From: Caenorhabditis remanei
Lineage: Eukaryota; Nematoda; Chromadorea; Rhabditida; Rhabditidae
Length of the DNA: 64,000 bases
Direction: 5' to 3'
NCBI RefSeq assembly: GCF_010183535.1
Contig: NC_071329.1
Coordinates: forward strand, 620,001-684,000
Shown: piece by piece, positions 44,601 to 58,800 of the stretch
Layout of the letters: every line of letters starts with the position of its first letter
Position numbering within the stretch: position 1 is the stretch's first letter
Notes under the pieces: model-generated
What the model was told of the DNA's origin: nothing
The model's database searches: none
What the model saw: only the letters and a program-made list of their open reading frames with translations
Translations under genes and position numbers: made by a program

Positions 44601-45147
44601 TCACTTCTTCTTCTGATTTTTTTGATCCAATTGATTCTCCGCCGAGTTGAACGCCTTCACCAGTGGCACCGACTTCAACTGATTATTCAACGGCTCCAAT
44701 GTGGATTCCGATCGTTTTTGTCCGAGTGCTGGCGGCGGCTCGTCGGCGGACTCCGCGGAAAATGCACGATTGACGATTGCCATCTGGGCCAGCTCTTCAG
44801 GACTTTTCTGGAAATAAAAATTGGATTTTTAGAAAGAAAAAAAGTTGTCTGCTGCTGGAATTGAACCAGCGTCGAAACAACTAAACAGGACGAGAGAATA
44901 CGCGCCGATAGATCGTTAATCAAAATATTATTTTCAGGAAGTAAAAACAAAAAAATGAGATGCCTGCTGCTGGAATCGAACCAGCCGACAGATCGTTAAG
45001 AAAATAGACGTGGCTACGTATCCACCAAAACACTGAGTCGCTGCTCAGCTAAATTCAAACCTTCTTCAATTGCTGTTGCGCGTTGGCCGCCTCGTTCCCT
45101 TTTTGACCATCCATCGGCGACTTGCTCTGCATTTTTTCTTTGTCCAT
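44601..45147 (-). CDS. Small charged protein of unknown function (97 aa)
   Basis: Exons on minus are 45147-45061 and 44807-44601, joined in phase 0. The protein starts MDKEKMQSKSPMDG, passes a Gln/Ala stretch, then KSPEELAQMAIVNRAFSAES and a Pro-rich ADEPPPALGQ, and ends in poly-Lys (NQKKK). No signal peptide or membrane segment; it is probably largely disordered. Codon use in exon 2 looks like real coding sequence and both splice sites are usable, though the donor (GTTTGA) is weak. The single intron holds two tRNA-like T-arm sequences. Not recognised as a known family. Confidence 0.62.
44842..44925 (-). other. tRNA T-arm-like element with pol III-like stop
   Basis: GCTGGTTCAATTCCAGC (minus, 44870-44854) forms a perfect 5-bp T stem with the TTCAATT loop. 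It is followed by GCAGCAGACAAC and a run of T. No matching acceptor or anticodon arm found. Confidence 0.45.
44957..45050 (-). other. Second tRNA T-arm-like element
   Basis: GCTGGTTCGATTCCAGC (minus, 44984-44968) is a perfect T arm followed by GCAGCAGGCATC and a T-run. It shares the preceding AACGATCTxTCGGC with the copy at 44842-44925 but likewise lacks a pairing acceptor stem. Confidence 0.45.
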
Positions 45148-45307
45148 TGTGCGAGGATTTTTTCGCGAAATAAATTCGCAGAGAGAAATTGAGAATTGAT
45201 TATTTGTTGTCGATATTTTTCTTTTATTGTTTTTTTGTGTTTGTTTACGTGGTGAGGCTAAGAATAGTTTCACGTTGAAACTGAAAATTAAGAAACAGAA
45301 ATTTACC

Positions 45308-45418
45308 GCCGCGGAACCGCGCTCCGTCGCACAACGGTTGGCACGGTGAAAAAATACTATTTGTTGTATCTTCCAATATAAACCGCGACGCGCACGCAAC
45401 GCGATTCGGGGAAAAATT
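45308..45418. repeat. Dispersed repeat ACCGCGCTCCGTCGCACAACGG, copy 2
   Basis: Partner of 43738-43890, same orientation; the two bracket the small minus-strand gene. Confidence 0.6.
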
Positions 45419-46039
45419 TCAAATGCTTTCGTTGCGGACCTTGCTGTCCAACAGTATTACAACTCTAAAAATGTACCATTTTCGAGAGAACCAAATTGAG
45501 TAGTCTCATTCAACCCGGTAATTGTCCCTTACTATTGCTCCTTGAATTGTCCTTGTTTTTTTTAACCTGAAACTGTCTCGTGAGGGACATGTTTCAACTC
45601 TTCTTTGTATCTTATATAATTCTTTATCCCTTGAAATTAAATAAATAAATCAATAATTCTTACCCCAAACGTGGCCGGTTAGACTCGGTAAGGTGATCTG
45701 CGAGCGGTCCGGAATACTCATAGGGACAGGTGAGAGCGAGTCATCAATCATAAATGTGAAAAAAGTCGGCCTGTGTTCTCATTGTTCTTCACTCGACTTG
45801 ACAGCCATCTGTCAGTTATCTTCGTGGGAAATCGAATGGAGGATGACGAATAGACCACGCCGCCAGGTCAAATGAGGTCAGACTGGTAGAACACAGTCAG
45901 TTGTCCCTTTCTTTCTCTTTCGCAACCAAGCAGTCCACTCTTACCCTTTCTTAAGACAACATGATAGACACCGTCCTATTATCTCATTAATGCTAACACA
46001 AACCACCTGCTCACTTATCTTCATGGGAAATCTATTTTA

Positions 46040-46760
46040 CTGGACCAGCAGATGGCCCCTTTCTTTCTTGACTCCTCCCACTGTCCCCCTCACACTATCT
46101 TCTTGGCTCAGTCGTCCACTTTTTCTCCGTACTGGATAATGACTCATCTAGTTTCTTTTCTATTGACCATCTTTGAGGTATCTCCATAACCATTACTTAT
46201 CTTATACTTATATTCCCTATTTGCTTACTAAGTTTACAAATTAGTGTTTTCTTTTTCAGTGTTGACGTGAAGCGGATCGAGAGGATGCCAGCCGTCGTAG
46301 AGGAGGAGGAGTGGTCGACTGCGAGACACGGTTCGCAAGAAAGCGAAAAACGGTGAGTTGGGGTTTTTAGGGATTTAGCGTAACGTGATGTTGAATAGAC
46401 CATCATAATCACTTTTTATGTCCTATCCTATTGACCAGCAGATGACCGCTTTCTTTCTAGACTCCAGTGTCCCTCAGTCTCCTCACTTTATTTTCTTGAC
46501 TCAGTCGTCCACTATCTCTCCGTGCTGGATGGTGACTCATCTATTGCCTCTGTTTTTACCATCTTTGAGATATCTCCATAACCATTACTTATCTAATCCT
46601 TATATTCCCTATTTGCTTACTAAGATTACATATTAGTGTTTTCTTTTACAGTGCTGACGAGAAGCAGATCGAGAGGAAATCAACTGTCGTGAAGGAGAAG
46701 GAGGGATCGAGTGCGAGATGCGGTGTGCAATAAAGCAGAAAGGTGGTGGGTTGGAATTTT
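46040..46760 (+). other. Tandem 390-bp units with exon-like cores
   Basis: Two units share GACCAGCAGATG, CTCAGTCGTCCACT and ATCTCCATAACCATTACTTA, then a TTTCAG/TTACAG acceptor. The first core (46260-46353) reads a Glu/Arg-rich segment (VDVKRIERM start) up to a GTGAGT donor. The second (46652-46732) reads ADEKQIER and stops. They are related to the units at 8370-8840. Confidence 0.45.
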
Positions 46761-46862
46761 GCCATGGCTGAAGTTGAATGCTTGTCGAATACTGTTCACT
46801 TTTAAGATTGATTTTCAAAAAATTAGGTTGTTAAGAACGTTCAGTCAAGATAGGTTGACCTT

Positions 46863-49800
46863 GTGTCGGGAGTTGGGTCACTTTAAATAAGTAGTTGTTG
46901 ACTGTCTGTCGGTTTCGGAGAATCATTGAGAAGCGTTGGCTACGCGTTCTTCGAAGCGCGCCAATACTCAATTTGGTTCATTCGAAAACGGTACAATTTT
47001 AGAGTTGGGTCACTATAAGTTAGTAGTTGTTTAGTTTGTGTTGTGATCGGTGAATCATCAAGTAGCGTTGGCTCGCCAATACTCAATTTGGTTCATTCGA
47101 AAACGATACAATTTTAGAGTTGGGTCACTATAAGTTAGTAGTTGTTTAGTTTGTGTTGTGATCGGTGAATCATCAAGTAGCGTTGGCTCGCCAATACTCA
47201 ATTTGGTTCATTCGAAAACGATACAATTTTAGAGTTGGGTCACTATAAGTTAGTAGTTGTTTAGTTTGTGTTGTGATCGGTGAATCATCAAGTAGCGTTG
47301 GCTCGCCAATACTCAATTTGGTTCTTCCGAAAACGATACAATTTTAGAGTTGGGTCACTATAAGTTAGTAGTTGTTTAGTTTGTGTTGTGATCGGTGAAT
47401 CATCAAGTAGCGTTGGCTCGCCAATACTCAATTTGGTTCATTCGAAAACGATACAATTTTAGAGTTGGGTCACTATAAGTTAGTAGTTGTTTAGTTTGTG
47501 TTGTGATCGGTGAATCATCAAGTAGCGTTGGCTCGCCAATACTCAATTTGGTTCATTCGAAAACGATACAATTTTAGAGTTGGGTCACTATAAGTTAGTA
47601 GTTGTTGATTTTGTGTTGTGATCGGTGAATCATCAAGTAGCGTTGGCTCGCCAATACTCAATTTGGTTCTTCCGAAAACGATACAATTTTAGAGTTGGGT
47701 CACTATAAGTTAGTAGTTGTTTAGTTTGTGTTGTGATCGGTGAATCATCAAGTAGCGTTGGCTCGCCAATACTCAATTTGGTTCATTCGAAAACGATACA
47801 ATTTTAGAGTTGGGTCACTATAAGTTAGTAGTTGTTTAGTTTGTGTTGTGATCGGTGAATCATCAAGTAGCGTTGGCTCGCCAATACTCAATTTGGTTCA
47901 TTCGAAAACGATACAATTTTAGAGTTGGGTCACTATAAGTTAGTAGTTGTTTAGTTTGTGTTGTGATCGGTGAATCATCAAGTAGCGTTGGCTCGCCAAT
48001 ACTCAATTTGGTTCATTCGAAAACGATACAATTTTAGAGTTGGGTCACTATAAGTTAGTAGTTGTTTAGTTTGTGTTGTGATCGGTGAATCATCAAGTAG
48101 CGTTGGCTCGCCAATACTCAATTTGGTTCTTCCGAAAACGATACAATTTTAGAGTTGGGTCACTATAAGTTAGTAGTTGTTTAGTTTGTGTTGTGATCGG
48201 TGAATCATCAAGTAGCGTTGGCTCGCCAATACTCAATTTGGTTCTTCCGAAAACGATACAATTTTAGAGTTGGGTCACTATAAGTTAGTAGTTGTTTAGT
48301 TTGTGTTGTGATCGGTGAATCATCAAGTAGCGTTGGCTCGCCAATACTCAATTTGGTTCATTCGAAAACGATACAATTTTAGAGTTGGGTCACTATAAGT
48401 TAGTAGTTGTTTAGTTTGTGTTGTGATCGGTGAATCATCAAGTAGCGTTGGCTCGCCAATACTCAATTTGGTTCATTCGAAAACGATACAATTTTAGAGT
48501 TGGGTCACTATAAGTTAGTAGTTGTTGATTTTGTGTTGTGATCGGTGAATCATCAAGTAGCGTTGGCTCGCCAATACTCAATTTGGTTCTTCCGAAAACG
48601 ATACAATTTTAGAGTTGGGTCACTATAAGTTAGTAGTTGTTTAGTTTGTGTTGTGATCAGTGAATCATCAAGTAGCGTTGGCTCGCCAATACTCAATTTG
48701 GTTCTTCCGAAAACGATACAATTTTAGAGTTGGGTCACTATAAGTTAGTAGTTGTTTAGTTTGTGTTGTGATCGGTGAATCATCAAGTAGCGTTGGCTCG
48801 CCAATACTCAATTTGGTTCATTCAAAACCGGTACAATTTTAGAGTTGGGTCACTATAAGTTAGTAGTTGTTTAGTTTGTGTTGTGATCGGTGAATCATCA
48901 AGTAGCGTTGGCTCGCCAATACTCAATTTGGTTCTTCCGAAAACGATACAATTTTAGAGTTGGGTCACTATAAGTTAGTAGTTGTTGATTTTGTGTTGTG
49001 ATCGGTGAATCATCAAGTAGCGTTGGCTCGCCAATACTCAATTTGGTTCATTCAAAACCGGTACAATTTTAGAGTTGGGTCACTATAAGTTAGTAGTTGT
49101 TGATTTTGTGTTGTGATCGGTGAATCATCAAGTAGCGTTGGCTCGCCAATACTCAATTTGGTTCTTCCGAAAACGGTACAATTTTAGAGTTGGGTCACTA
49201 TAAGTTAGTAGTTGTTTAGTTTGTGTTGTGATCGGTGAATCATCAAGTAGCGTTGGCTCGCCAATACTCAATTTGGTTCATTCGAAAACGATACAATTTT
49301 AGAGTTGGGTCACTATAAGTTAGTAGTTGTTGATTTTGTGTTGTGATCGGTGAATCATCAAGTAGCGTTGGCTCGCCAATACTCAATTTGGTTCTTCCGA
49401 AAACGATACAATTTTAGAGTTGGGTCACTATAAGTTAGTAGTTGTTTAGTTTGTGTTGTGATCGGTGAATCATCAAGTAGCGTTGGCTCGCCAATACTCA
49501 ATTTGGTTCTTCCGAAAACGATACAATTTTAGAGTTGGGTCACTATAAGTTAGTAGTTGTTGATTTTGTGTTGTGATCGGTGAATCATCAAGTAGCGTTG
49601 GCTCGCCAATACTCAATTTGGTTCATTCAAAACCGGTACAATTTTAGAGTTGGGTCACTATAAGTTAGTAGTTGTTTAGTTTGTGTTGTGATCGGTGAAT
49701 CATCAAGTAGCGTTGGCTCGCCAATACTCAATTTGGTTCATTCGAAAACGATACAATTTTAGAGTTGGGTCACTATAAGTTAGTAGTTGTTTAGTTTGTG

Positions 49801-52800
49801 TTGTGATCGGTGAATCATCAAGTAGCGTTGGCTCGCCAATACTCAATTTGGTTCATTCAAAACCGGTACAATTTTAGAGTTGGGTCACTATAAGTTAGTA
49901 GTTGTTGATTTTGTGTTGTGATCGGTGAATCATCAAGTAGCGTTGGCTCGCCAATACTCAATTTGGTTCTTCCGAAAACGGTACAATTTTAGAGTTGGGT
50001 CACTATAAGTTAGTAGTTGTTTAGTTTGTGTTGTGATCGGTGAATCATCAAGTAGCGTTGGCTCGCCAATACTCAATTTGGTTCATTCGAAAACGATACA
50101 ATTTTAGAGTTGGGTCACTATAAGTTAGTAGTTGTTGATTTTGTGTTGTGATCGGTGAATCATCAAGTAGCGTTGGCTCGCCAATACTCAATTTGGTTCT
50201 TCCGAAAACGATACAATTTTAGAGTTGGGTCACTATAAGTTAGTAGTTGTTTAGTTTGTGTTGTGATCGGTGAATCATCAAGTAGCGTTGGCTCGCCAAT
50301 ACTCAATTTGGTTCTTCCGAAAACGATACAATTTTAGAGTTGGGTCACTATAAGTTAGTAGTTGTTGATTTTGTGTTGTGATCGGTGAATCATCAAGTAG
50401 CGTTGGCTCGCCAATACTCAATTTGGTTCTTCCGAAAACGATACAATTTTAGAGTTGGGTCACTATAAGTTAGTAGTTGTTTAGTTTGTGTTGTGATCGG
50501 TGAATCATCAAGTAGCGTTGGCTCGCCAATACTCAATTTGGTTCTTCCGAAAACGGTACAATTTTAGAGTTGGGTCACTATAAGTTAGTAGTTGTTTAGT
50601 TTGTGTTGTGATCGGTGAATCATCAAGTAGCGTTGGCTCGCCAATACTCAATTTGGTTCTTCCGAAAACGATACAATTTTAGAGTTGGGTCACTATAAGT
50701 TAGTAGTTGTTGATTTTGTGTTGTGATCGGTGAATCATCAAGTAGCGTTGGCTCGCCAATACTCAATTTGGTTCATTCAAAACCGGTACAATTTTAGAGT
50801 TGGGTCACTATAAGTTAGTAGTTGTTTAGTTTGTGTTGTGATCGGTGAATCATCAAGTAGCGTTGGCTCGCCAATACTCAATTTGGTTCTTCCGAAAACG
50901 ATACAATTTTAGAGTTGGGTCACTATAAGTTAGTAGTTGTTGATTTTGTGTTGTGATCGGTGAATCATCAAGTAGCGTTGGCTCGCCAATACTCAATTTG
51001 GTTCATTCAAAACCGGTACAATTTTAGAGTTGGGTCACTATAAGTTAGTAGTTGTTGATTTTGTGTTGTGATCGGTGAATCATCAAGTAGCGTTGGCTCG
51101 CCAATACTCAATTTGGTTCTTCCGAAAACGGTACAATTTTAGAGTTGGGTCACTATAAGTTAGTAGTTGTTTAGTTTGTGTTGTGATCGGTGAATCATCA
51201 AGTAGCGTTGGCTCGCCAATACTCAATTTGGTTCATTCGAAAACGATACAATTTTAGAGTTGGGTCACTATAAGTTAGTAGTTGTTGATTTTGTGTTGTG
51301 ATCGGTGAATCATCAAGTAGCGTTGGCTCGCCAATACTCAATTTGGTTCTTCCGAAAACGGTACAATTTTAGAGTTGGGTCACTATAAGTTAGTAGTTGT
51401 TTAGTTTGTGTTGTGATCGGTGAATCATCAAGTAGCGTTGGCTCGCCAATACTCAATTTGGTTCTTCCGAAAACGATACAATTTTAGAGTTGGGTCACTA
51501 TAAGTTAGTAGTTGTTGATTTTGTGTTGTGATCGGTGAATCATCAAGTAGCGTTGGCTCGCCAATACTCAATTTGGTTCATTCAAAACCGGTACAATTTT
51601 AGAGTTGGGTCACTATAAGTTAGTAGTTGTTTAGTTTGTGTTGTGATCGGTGAATCATCAAGTAGCGTTGGCTCGCCAATACTCAATTTGGTTCATTCGA
51701 AAACGATACAATTTTAGAGTTGGGTCACTATAAGTTAGTAGTTGTTTAGTTTGTGTTGTGATCGGTGAATCATCAAGTAGCGTTGGCTCGCCAATACTCA
51801 ATTTGGTTCATTCAAAACCGGTACAATTTTAGAGTTGGGTCACTATAAGTTAGTAGTTGTTGATTTTGTGTTGTGATCGGTGAATCATCAAGTAGCGTTG
51901 GCTCGCCAATACTCAATTTGGTTCTTCCGAAAACGGTACAATTTTAGAGTTGGGTCACTATAAGTTAGTAGTTGTTTAGTTTGTGTTGTGATCGGTGAAT
52001 CATCAAGTAGCGTTGGCTCGCCAATACTCAATTTGGTTCATTCGAAAACGATACAATTTTAGAGTTGGGTCACTATAAGTTAGTAGTTGTTGATTTTGTG
52101 TTGTGATCGGTGAATCATCAAGTAGCGTTGGCTCGCCAATACTCAATTTGGTTCTTCCGAAAACGATACAATTTTAGAGTTGGGTCACTATAAGTTAGTA
52201 GTTGTTTAGTTTGTGTTGTGATCGGTGAATCATCAAGTAGCGTTGGCTCGCCAATACTCAATTTGGTTCTTCCGAAAACGATACAATTTTAGAGTTGGGT
52301 CATTATAAGTTAGTAGTTGTTGATTTTGTGTTGTGATCGGTGAATCATCAAGTAGCGTTGGCTCGCCAATACTCAATTTGGTTCATTCAAAACCGGTACA
52401 ATTTTAGAGTTGGGTCACTATAAGTTAGTAGTTGTTTAGTTTGTGTTGTGATCGGTGAATCATCAAGTAGCGTTGGCTCGCCAATACTCAATTTGGTTCA
52501 TTCGAAAACGATACAATTTTAGAGTTGGGTCACTATAAGTTAGTAGTTGTTTAGTTTGTGTTGTGATCGGTGAATCATCAAGTAGCGTTGGCTCGCCAAT
52601 ACTCAATTTGGTTCATTCAAAACCGGTACAATTTTAGAGTTGGGTCACTATAAGTTAGTAGTTGTTGATTTTGTGTTGTGATCGGTGAATCATCAAGTAG
52701 CGTTGGCTCGCCAATACTCAATTTGGTTCTTCCGAAAACGGTACAATTTTAGAGTTGGGTCACTATAAGTTAGTAGTTGTTTAGTTTGTGTTGTGATCGG

Positions 52801-55800
52801 TGAATCATCAAGTAGCGTTGGCTCGCCAATACTCAATTTGGTTCATTCGAAAACGATACAATTTTAGAGTTGGGTCACTATAAGTTAGTAGTTGTTGATT
52901 TTGTGTTGTGATCGGTGAATCATCAAGTAGCGTTGGCTCGCCAATACTCAATTTGGTTCTTCCGAAAACGATACAATTTTAGAGTTGGGTCACTATAAGT
53001 TAGTAGTTGTTTAGTTTGTGTTGTGATCGGTGAATCATCAAGTAGCGTTGGCTCGCCAATACTCAATTTGGTTCATTCGAAAACGATACAATTTTAGAGT
53101 TGGGTCACTATAAGTTAGTAGTTGTTGATTTTGTGTTGTGATCGGTGAATCATCAAGTAGCGTTGGCTCGCCAATACTCAATTTGGTTCTTCCGAAAACG
53201 GTACAATTTTAGAGTTGGGTCACTATAAGTTAGTAGTTGTTTAGTTTGTGTTGTGATCGGTGAATCATCAAGTAGCGTTGGCTCGCCAATACTCAATTTG
53301 GTTCTTCCGAAAACGATACAATTTTAGAGTTGGGTCACTATAAGTTAGTAGTTGTTGATTTTGTGTTGTGATCGGTGAATCATCAAGTAGCGTTGGCTCG
53401 CCAATACTCAATTTGGTTCATTCAAAACCGGTACAATTTTAGAGTTGGGTCACTATAAGTTAGTAGTTGTTTAGTTTGTGTTGTGATCGGTGAATCATCA
53501 AGTAGCGTTGGCTCGCCAATACTCAATTTGGTTCTTCCGAAAACGATACAATTTTAGAGTTGGGTCACTATAAGTTAGTAGTTGTTGATTTTGTGTTGTG
53601 ATCGGTGAATCATCAAGTAGCGTTGGCTCGCCAATACTCAATTTGGTTCATTCAAAACCGGTACAATTTTAGAGTTGGGTCACTATAAGTTAGTAGTTGT
53701 TGATTTTGTGTTGTGATCGGTGAATCATCAAGTAGCGTTGGCTCGCCAATACTCAATTTGGTTCTTCCGAAAACGGTACAATTTTAGAGTTGGGTCACTA
53801 TAAGTTAGTAGTTGTTTAGTTTGTGTTGTGATCGGTGAATCATCAAGTAGCGTTGGCTCGCCAATACTCAATTTGGTTCATTCGAAAACGATACAATTTT
53901 AGAGTTGGGTCACTATAAGTTAGTAGTTGTTGATTTTGTGTTGTGATCGGTGAATCATCAAGTAGCGTTGGCTCGCCAATACTCAATTTGGTTCATTCGA
54001 AAACGGTACAATTTTAGAGTTGGGTCACTATAAGTTAGTAGTTGTTTAGTTTGTGTTGTGATCGGTGAATCATCAAGTAGCGTTGGCTCGCCAATACTCA
54101 ATTTGGTTCTTCCGAAAACGATACAATTTTAGAGTTGGGTCACTATAAGTTAGTAGTTGTTTAGTTTGTGTTGTGATCGGTGAATCATCAAGTAGCGTTG
54201 GCTCGCCAATACTCAATTTGGTTCTTCCGAAAACGATACAATTTTAGAGTTGGGTCACTATAAGTTAGTAGTTGTTTAGTTTGTGTTGTGATCGGTGAAT
54301 CATCAAGTAGCGTTGGCTCGCCAATACTCAATTTGGTTCATTCGAAAACGATACAATTTTAGAGTTGGGTCACTATAAGTTAGTAGTTGTTGATTTTGTG
54401 TTGTGATCGGTGAATCATCAAGTAGCGTTGGCTCGCCAATACTCAATTTGGTTCATTCGAAAACGGTACAATTTTAGAGTTGGGTCACTATAAGTTAGTA
54501 GTTGTTTAGTTTGTGTTGTGATCGGTGAATCATCAAGTAGCGTTGGCTCGCCAATACTCAATTTGGTTCTTCCGAAAACGATACAATTTTAGAGTTGGGC
54601 CACTATAAGTTAGTAGTTGTTTAGTTTGTGTTGTGATCGGTGAATCATCAAGTAGCGTTGGCTCGCCAATACTCAATTTGGTTCTTCCGAAAACGATACA
54701 ATTTTAGAGTTGGGCCACTATAAGTTAGTAGTTGTTGATTTTGTGTTGTGATCGGTGAATCATCAAGTAGCGTTGGCTCGCCAATACTCAATTTGGTTCA
54801 TTCAAAACCGGTACAATTTTAGAGTTGGGTCACTATAAGTTAGTAGTTGTTTAGTTTGTGTTGTGATCGGTGAATCATCAAGTAGCGTTGGCTCGCCAAT
54901 ACTCAATTTGGTTCTTCCGAAAACGATACAATTTTAGAGTTGGGTCACTATAAGTTAGTAGTTGTTGATTTTGTGTTGTGATCGGTGAATCATCAAGTAG
55001 CGTTGGCTCGCCAATACTCAATTTGGTTCATTCGAAAACGGTACAATTTTAGAGTTGGGTCACTATAAGTTAGTAGTTGTTGATTTTGTGTTGTGATCGG
55101 TGAATCATCAAGTAGCGTTGGCTCGCCAATACTCAATTTGGTTCATTCGAAAACGGTACAATTTTAGAGTTGGGTCACTATAAGTTAGTAGTTGTTGATT
55201 TTGTGTTGTGATCGGTGAATCATCAAGTAGCGTTGGCTCGCCAATACTCAATTTGGTTCATTCAAAACCGGTACAATTTTAGAGTTGGGTCACTATAAGT
55301 TAGTAGTTGTTTAGTTTGTGTTGTGATCGGTGAATCATCAAGTAGCGTTGGCTCGCCAATACTCAATTTGGTTCATTCGAAAACGATACAATTTTAGAGT
55401 TGGGTCACTATAAGTTAGTAGTTGTTGATTTTGTGTTGTGATCGGTGAATCATCAAGTAGCGTTGGCTCGCCAATACTCAATTTGGTTCATTCGAAAACG
55501 GTACAATTTTAGAGTTGGGTCACTATAAGTTAGTAGTTGTTTAGTTTGTGTTGTGATCGGTGAATCATCAAGTAGCGTTGGCTCGCCAATACTCAATTTG
55601 GTTCTTCCGAAAACGATACAATTTTAGAGTTGGGTCACTATAAGTTAGTAGTTGTTTAGTTTGTGTTGTGATCGGTGAATCATCAAGTAGCGTTGGCTCG
55701 CCAATACTCAATTTGGTTCTTCCGAAAACGATACAATTTTAGAGTTGGGTCACTATAAGTTAGTAGTTGTTTAGTTTGTGTTGTGATCGGTGAATCATCA

Positions 55801-58800
55801 AGTAGCGTTGGCTCGCCAATACTCAATTTGGTTCATTCGAAAACGATACAATTTTAGAGTTGGGTCACTATAAGTTAGTAGTTGTTGATTTTGTGTTGTG
55901 ATCGGTGAATCATCAAGTAGCGTTGGCTCGCCAATACTCAATTTGGTTCATTCGAAAACGGTACAATTTTAGAGTTGGGTCACTATAAGTTAGTAGTTGT
56001 TTAGTTTGTGTTGTGATCGGTGAATCATCAAGTAGCGTTGGCTCGCCAATACTCAATTTGGTTCTTCCGAAAACGATACAATTTTAGAGTTGGGCCACTA
56101 TAAGTTAGTAGTTGTTTAGTTTGTGTTGTGATCGGTGAATCATCAAGTAGCGTTGGCTCGCCAATACTCAATTTGGTTCTTCCGAAAACGATACAATTTT
56201 AGAGTTGGGCCACTATAAGTTAGTAGTTGTTGATTTTGTGTTGTGATCGGTGAATCATCAAGTAGCGTTGGCTCGCCAATACTCAATTTGGTTCATTCAA
56301 AACCGGTACAATTTTAGAGTTGGGTCACTATAAGTTAGTAGTTGTTTAGTTTGTGTTGTGATCGGTGAATCATCAAGTAGCGTTGGCTCGCCAATACTCA
56401 ATTTGGTTCTTCCGAAAACGATACAATTTTAGAGTTGGGTCACTATAAGTTAGTAGTTGTTGATTTTGTGTTGTGATCGGTGAATCATCAAGTAGCGTTG
56501 GCTCGCCAATACTCAATTTGGTTCATTCGAAAACGGTACAATTTTAGAGTTGGGTCACTATAAGTTAGTAGTTGTTGATTTTGTGTTGTGATCGGTGAAT
56601 CATCAAGTAGCGTTGGCTCGCCAATACTCAATTTGGTTCATTCGAAAACGGTACAATTTTAGAGTTGGGTCACTATAAGTTAGTAGTTGTTGATTTTGTG
56701 TTGTGATCGGTGAATCATCAAGTAGCGTTGGCTCGCCAATACTCAATTTGGTTCATTCAAAACCGGTACAATTTTAGAGTTGGGTCACTATAAGTTAGTA
56801 GTTGTTTAGTTTGTGTTGTGATCGGTGAATCATCAAGTAGCGTTGGCTCGCCAATACTCAATTTGGTTCATTCGAAAACGATACAATTTTAGAGTTGGGT
56901 CACTATAAGTTAGTAGTTGTTGATTTTGTGTTGTGATCGGTGAATCATCAAGTAGCGTTGGCTCGCCAATACTCAATTTGGTTCATTCGAAAACGGTACA
57001 ATTTTAGAGTTGGGTCACTATAAGTTAGTAGTTGTTTAGTTTGTGTTGTGATCGGTGAATCATCAAGTAGCGTTGGCTCGCCAATACTCAATTTGGTTCT
57101 TCCGAAAACGATACAATTTTAGAGTTGGGTCACTATAAGTTAGTAGTTGTTTAGTTTGTGTTGTGATCGGTGAATCATCAAGTAGCGTTGGCTCGCCAAT
57201 ACTCAATTTGGTTCTTCCGAAAACGATACAATTTTAGAGTTGGGTCACTATAAGTTAGTAGTTGTTTAGTTTGTGTTGTGATCGGTGAATCATCAAGTAG
57301 CGTTGGCTCGCCAATACTCAATTTGGTTCATTCGAAAACGATACAATTTTAGAGTTGGGTCACTATAAGTTAGTAGTTGTTGATTTTGTGTTGTGATCGG
57401 TGAATCATCAAGTAGCGTTGGCTCGCCAATACTCAATTTGGTTCATTCGAAAACGGTACAATTTTAGAGTTGGGTCACTATAAGTTAGTAGTTGTTTAGT
57501 TTGTGTTGTGATCGGTGAATCATCAAGTAGCGTTGGCTCGCCAATACTCAATTTGGTTCTTCCGAAAACGATACAATTTTAGAGTTGGGTCACTATAAGT
57601 TAGTAGTTGTTTAGTTTGTGTTGTGATCGGTGAATCATCAAGTAGCGTTGGCTCGCCAATACTCAATTTGGTTCTTCCGAAAACGATACAATTTTAGAGT
57701 TGGGCCACTATAAGTTAGTAGTTGTTTAGTTTGTGTTGTGATCGGTGAATCATCAAGTAGCGTTGGCTCGCCAATACTCAATTTGGTTCTTCCGAAAACG
57801 ATACAATTTTAGAGTTGGGCCACTATAAGTTAGTAGTTGTTGATTTTGTGTTGTGATCGGTGAATCATCAAGTAGCGTTGGCTCGCCAATACTCAATTTG
57901 GTTCATTCAAAACCGGTACAATTTTAGAGTTGGGTCACTATAAGTTAGTAGTTGTTTAGTTTGTGTTGTGATCGGTGAATCATCAAGTAGCGTTGGCTCG
58001 CCAATACTCAATTTGGTTCTTCCGAAAACGATACAATTTTAGAGTTGGGTCACTATAAGTTAGTAGTTGTTGATTTTGTGTTGTGATCGGTGAATCATCA
58101 AGTAGCGTTGGCTCGCCAATACTCAATTTGGTTCATTCGAAAACGGTACAATTTTAGAGTTGGGTCACTATAAGTTAGTAGTTGTTGATTTTGTGTTGTG
58201 ATCGGTGAATCATCAAGTAGCGTTGGCTCGCCAATACTCAATTTGGTTCATTCGAAAACGGTACAATTTTAGAGTTGGGTCACTATAAGTTAGTAGTTGT
58301 TGATTTTGTGTTGTGATCGGTGAATCATCAAGTAGCGTTGGCTCGCCAATACTCAATTTGGTTCATTCAAAACCGGTACAATTTTAGAGTTGGGTCACTA
58401 TAAGTTAGTAGTTGTTGATTTTGTGTTGTGATCGGTGAATCATCAAGTAGCGTTGGCTCGCCAATACTCAATTTGGTTCATTCGAAAACGGTACAATTTT
58501 AGAGTTGGGTCACTATAAGTTAGTAGTTGTTTAGTTTGTGTTGTGATCGGTGAATCATCAAGTAGCGTTGGCTCGCCAATACTCAATTTGGTTCATTCGA
58601 AAACGATACAATTTTAGAGTTGGGTCACTATAAGTTAGTAGTTGTTTAGTTTGTGTTGTGATCGGTGAATCATCAAGTAGCGTTGGCTCGCCAATACTCA
58701 ATTTGGTTCTTCCGAAAACGATACAATTTTAGAGTTGGGTCACTATAAGTTAGTAGTTGTTGATTTTGTGTTGTGATCGGTGAATCATCAAGTAGCGTTG

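Noticed and set aside
44957..45050. Functional tRNA gene
   Set aside because: The T arm is perfect, but no 7-bp acceptor stem or clear anticodon arm can be drawn.
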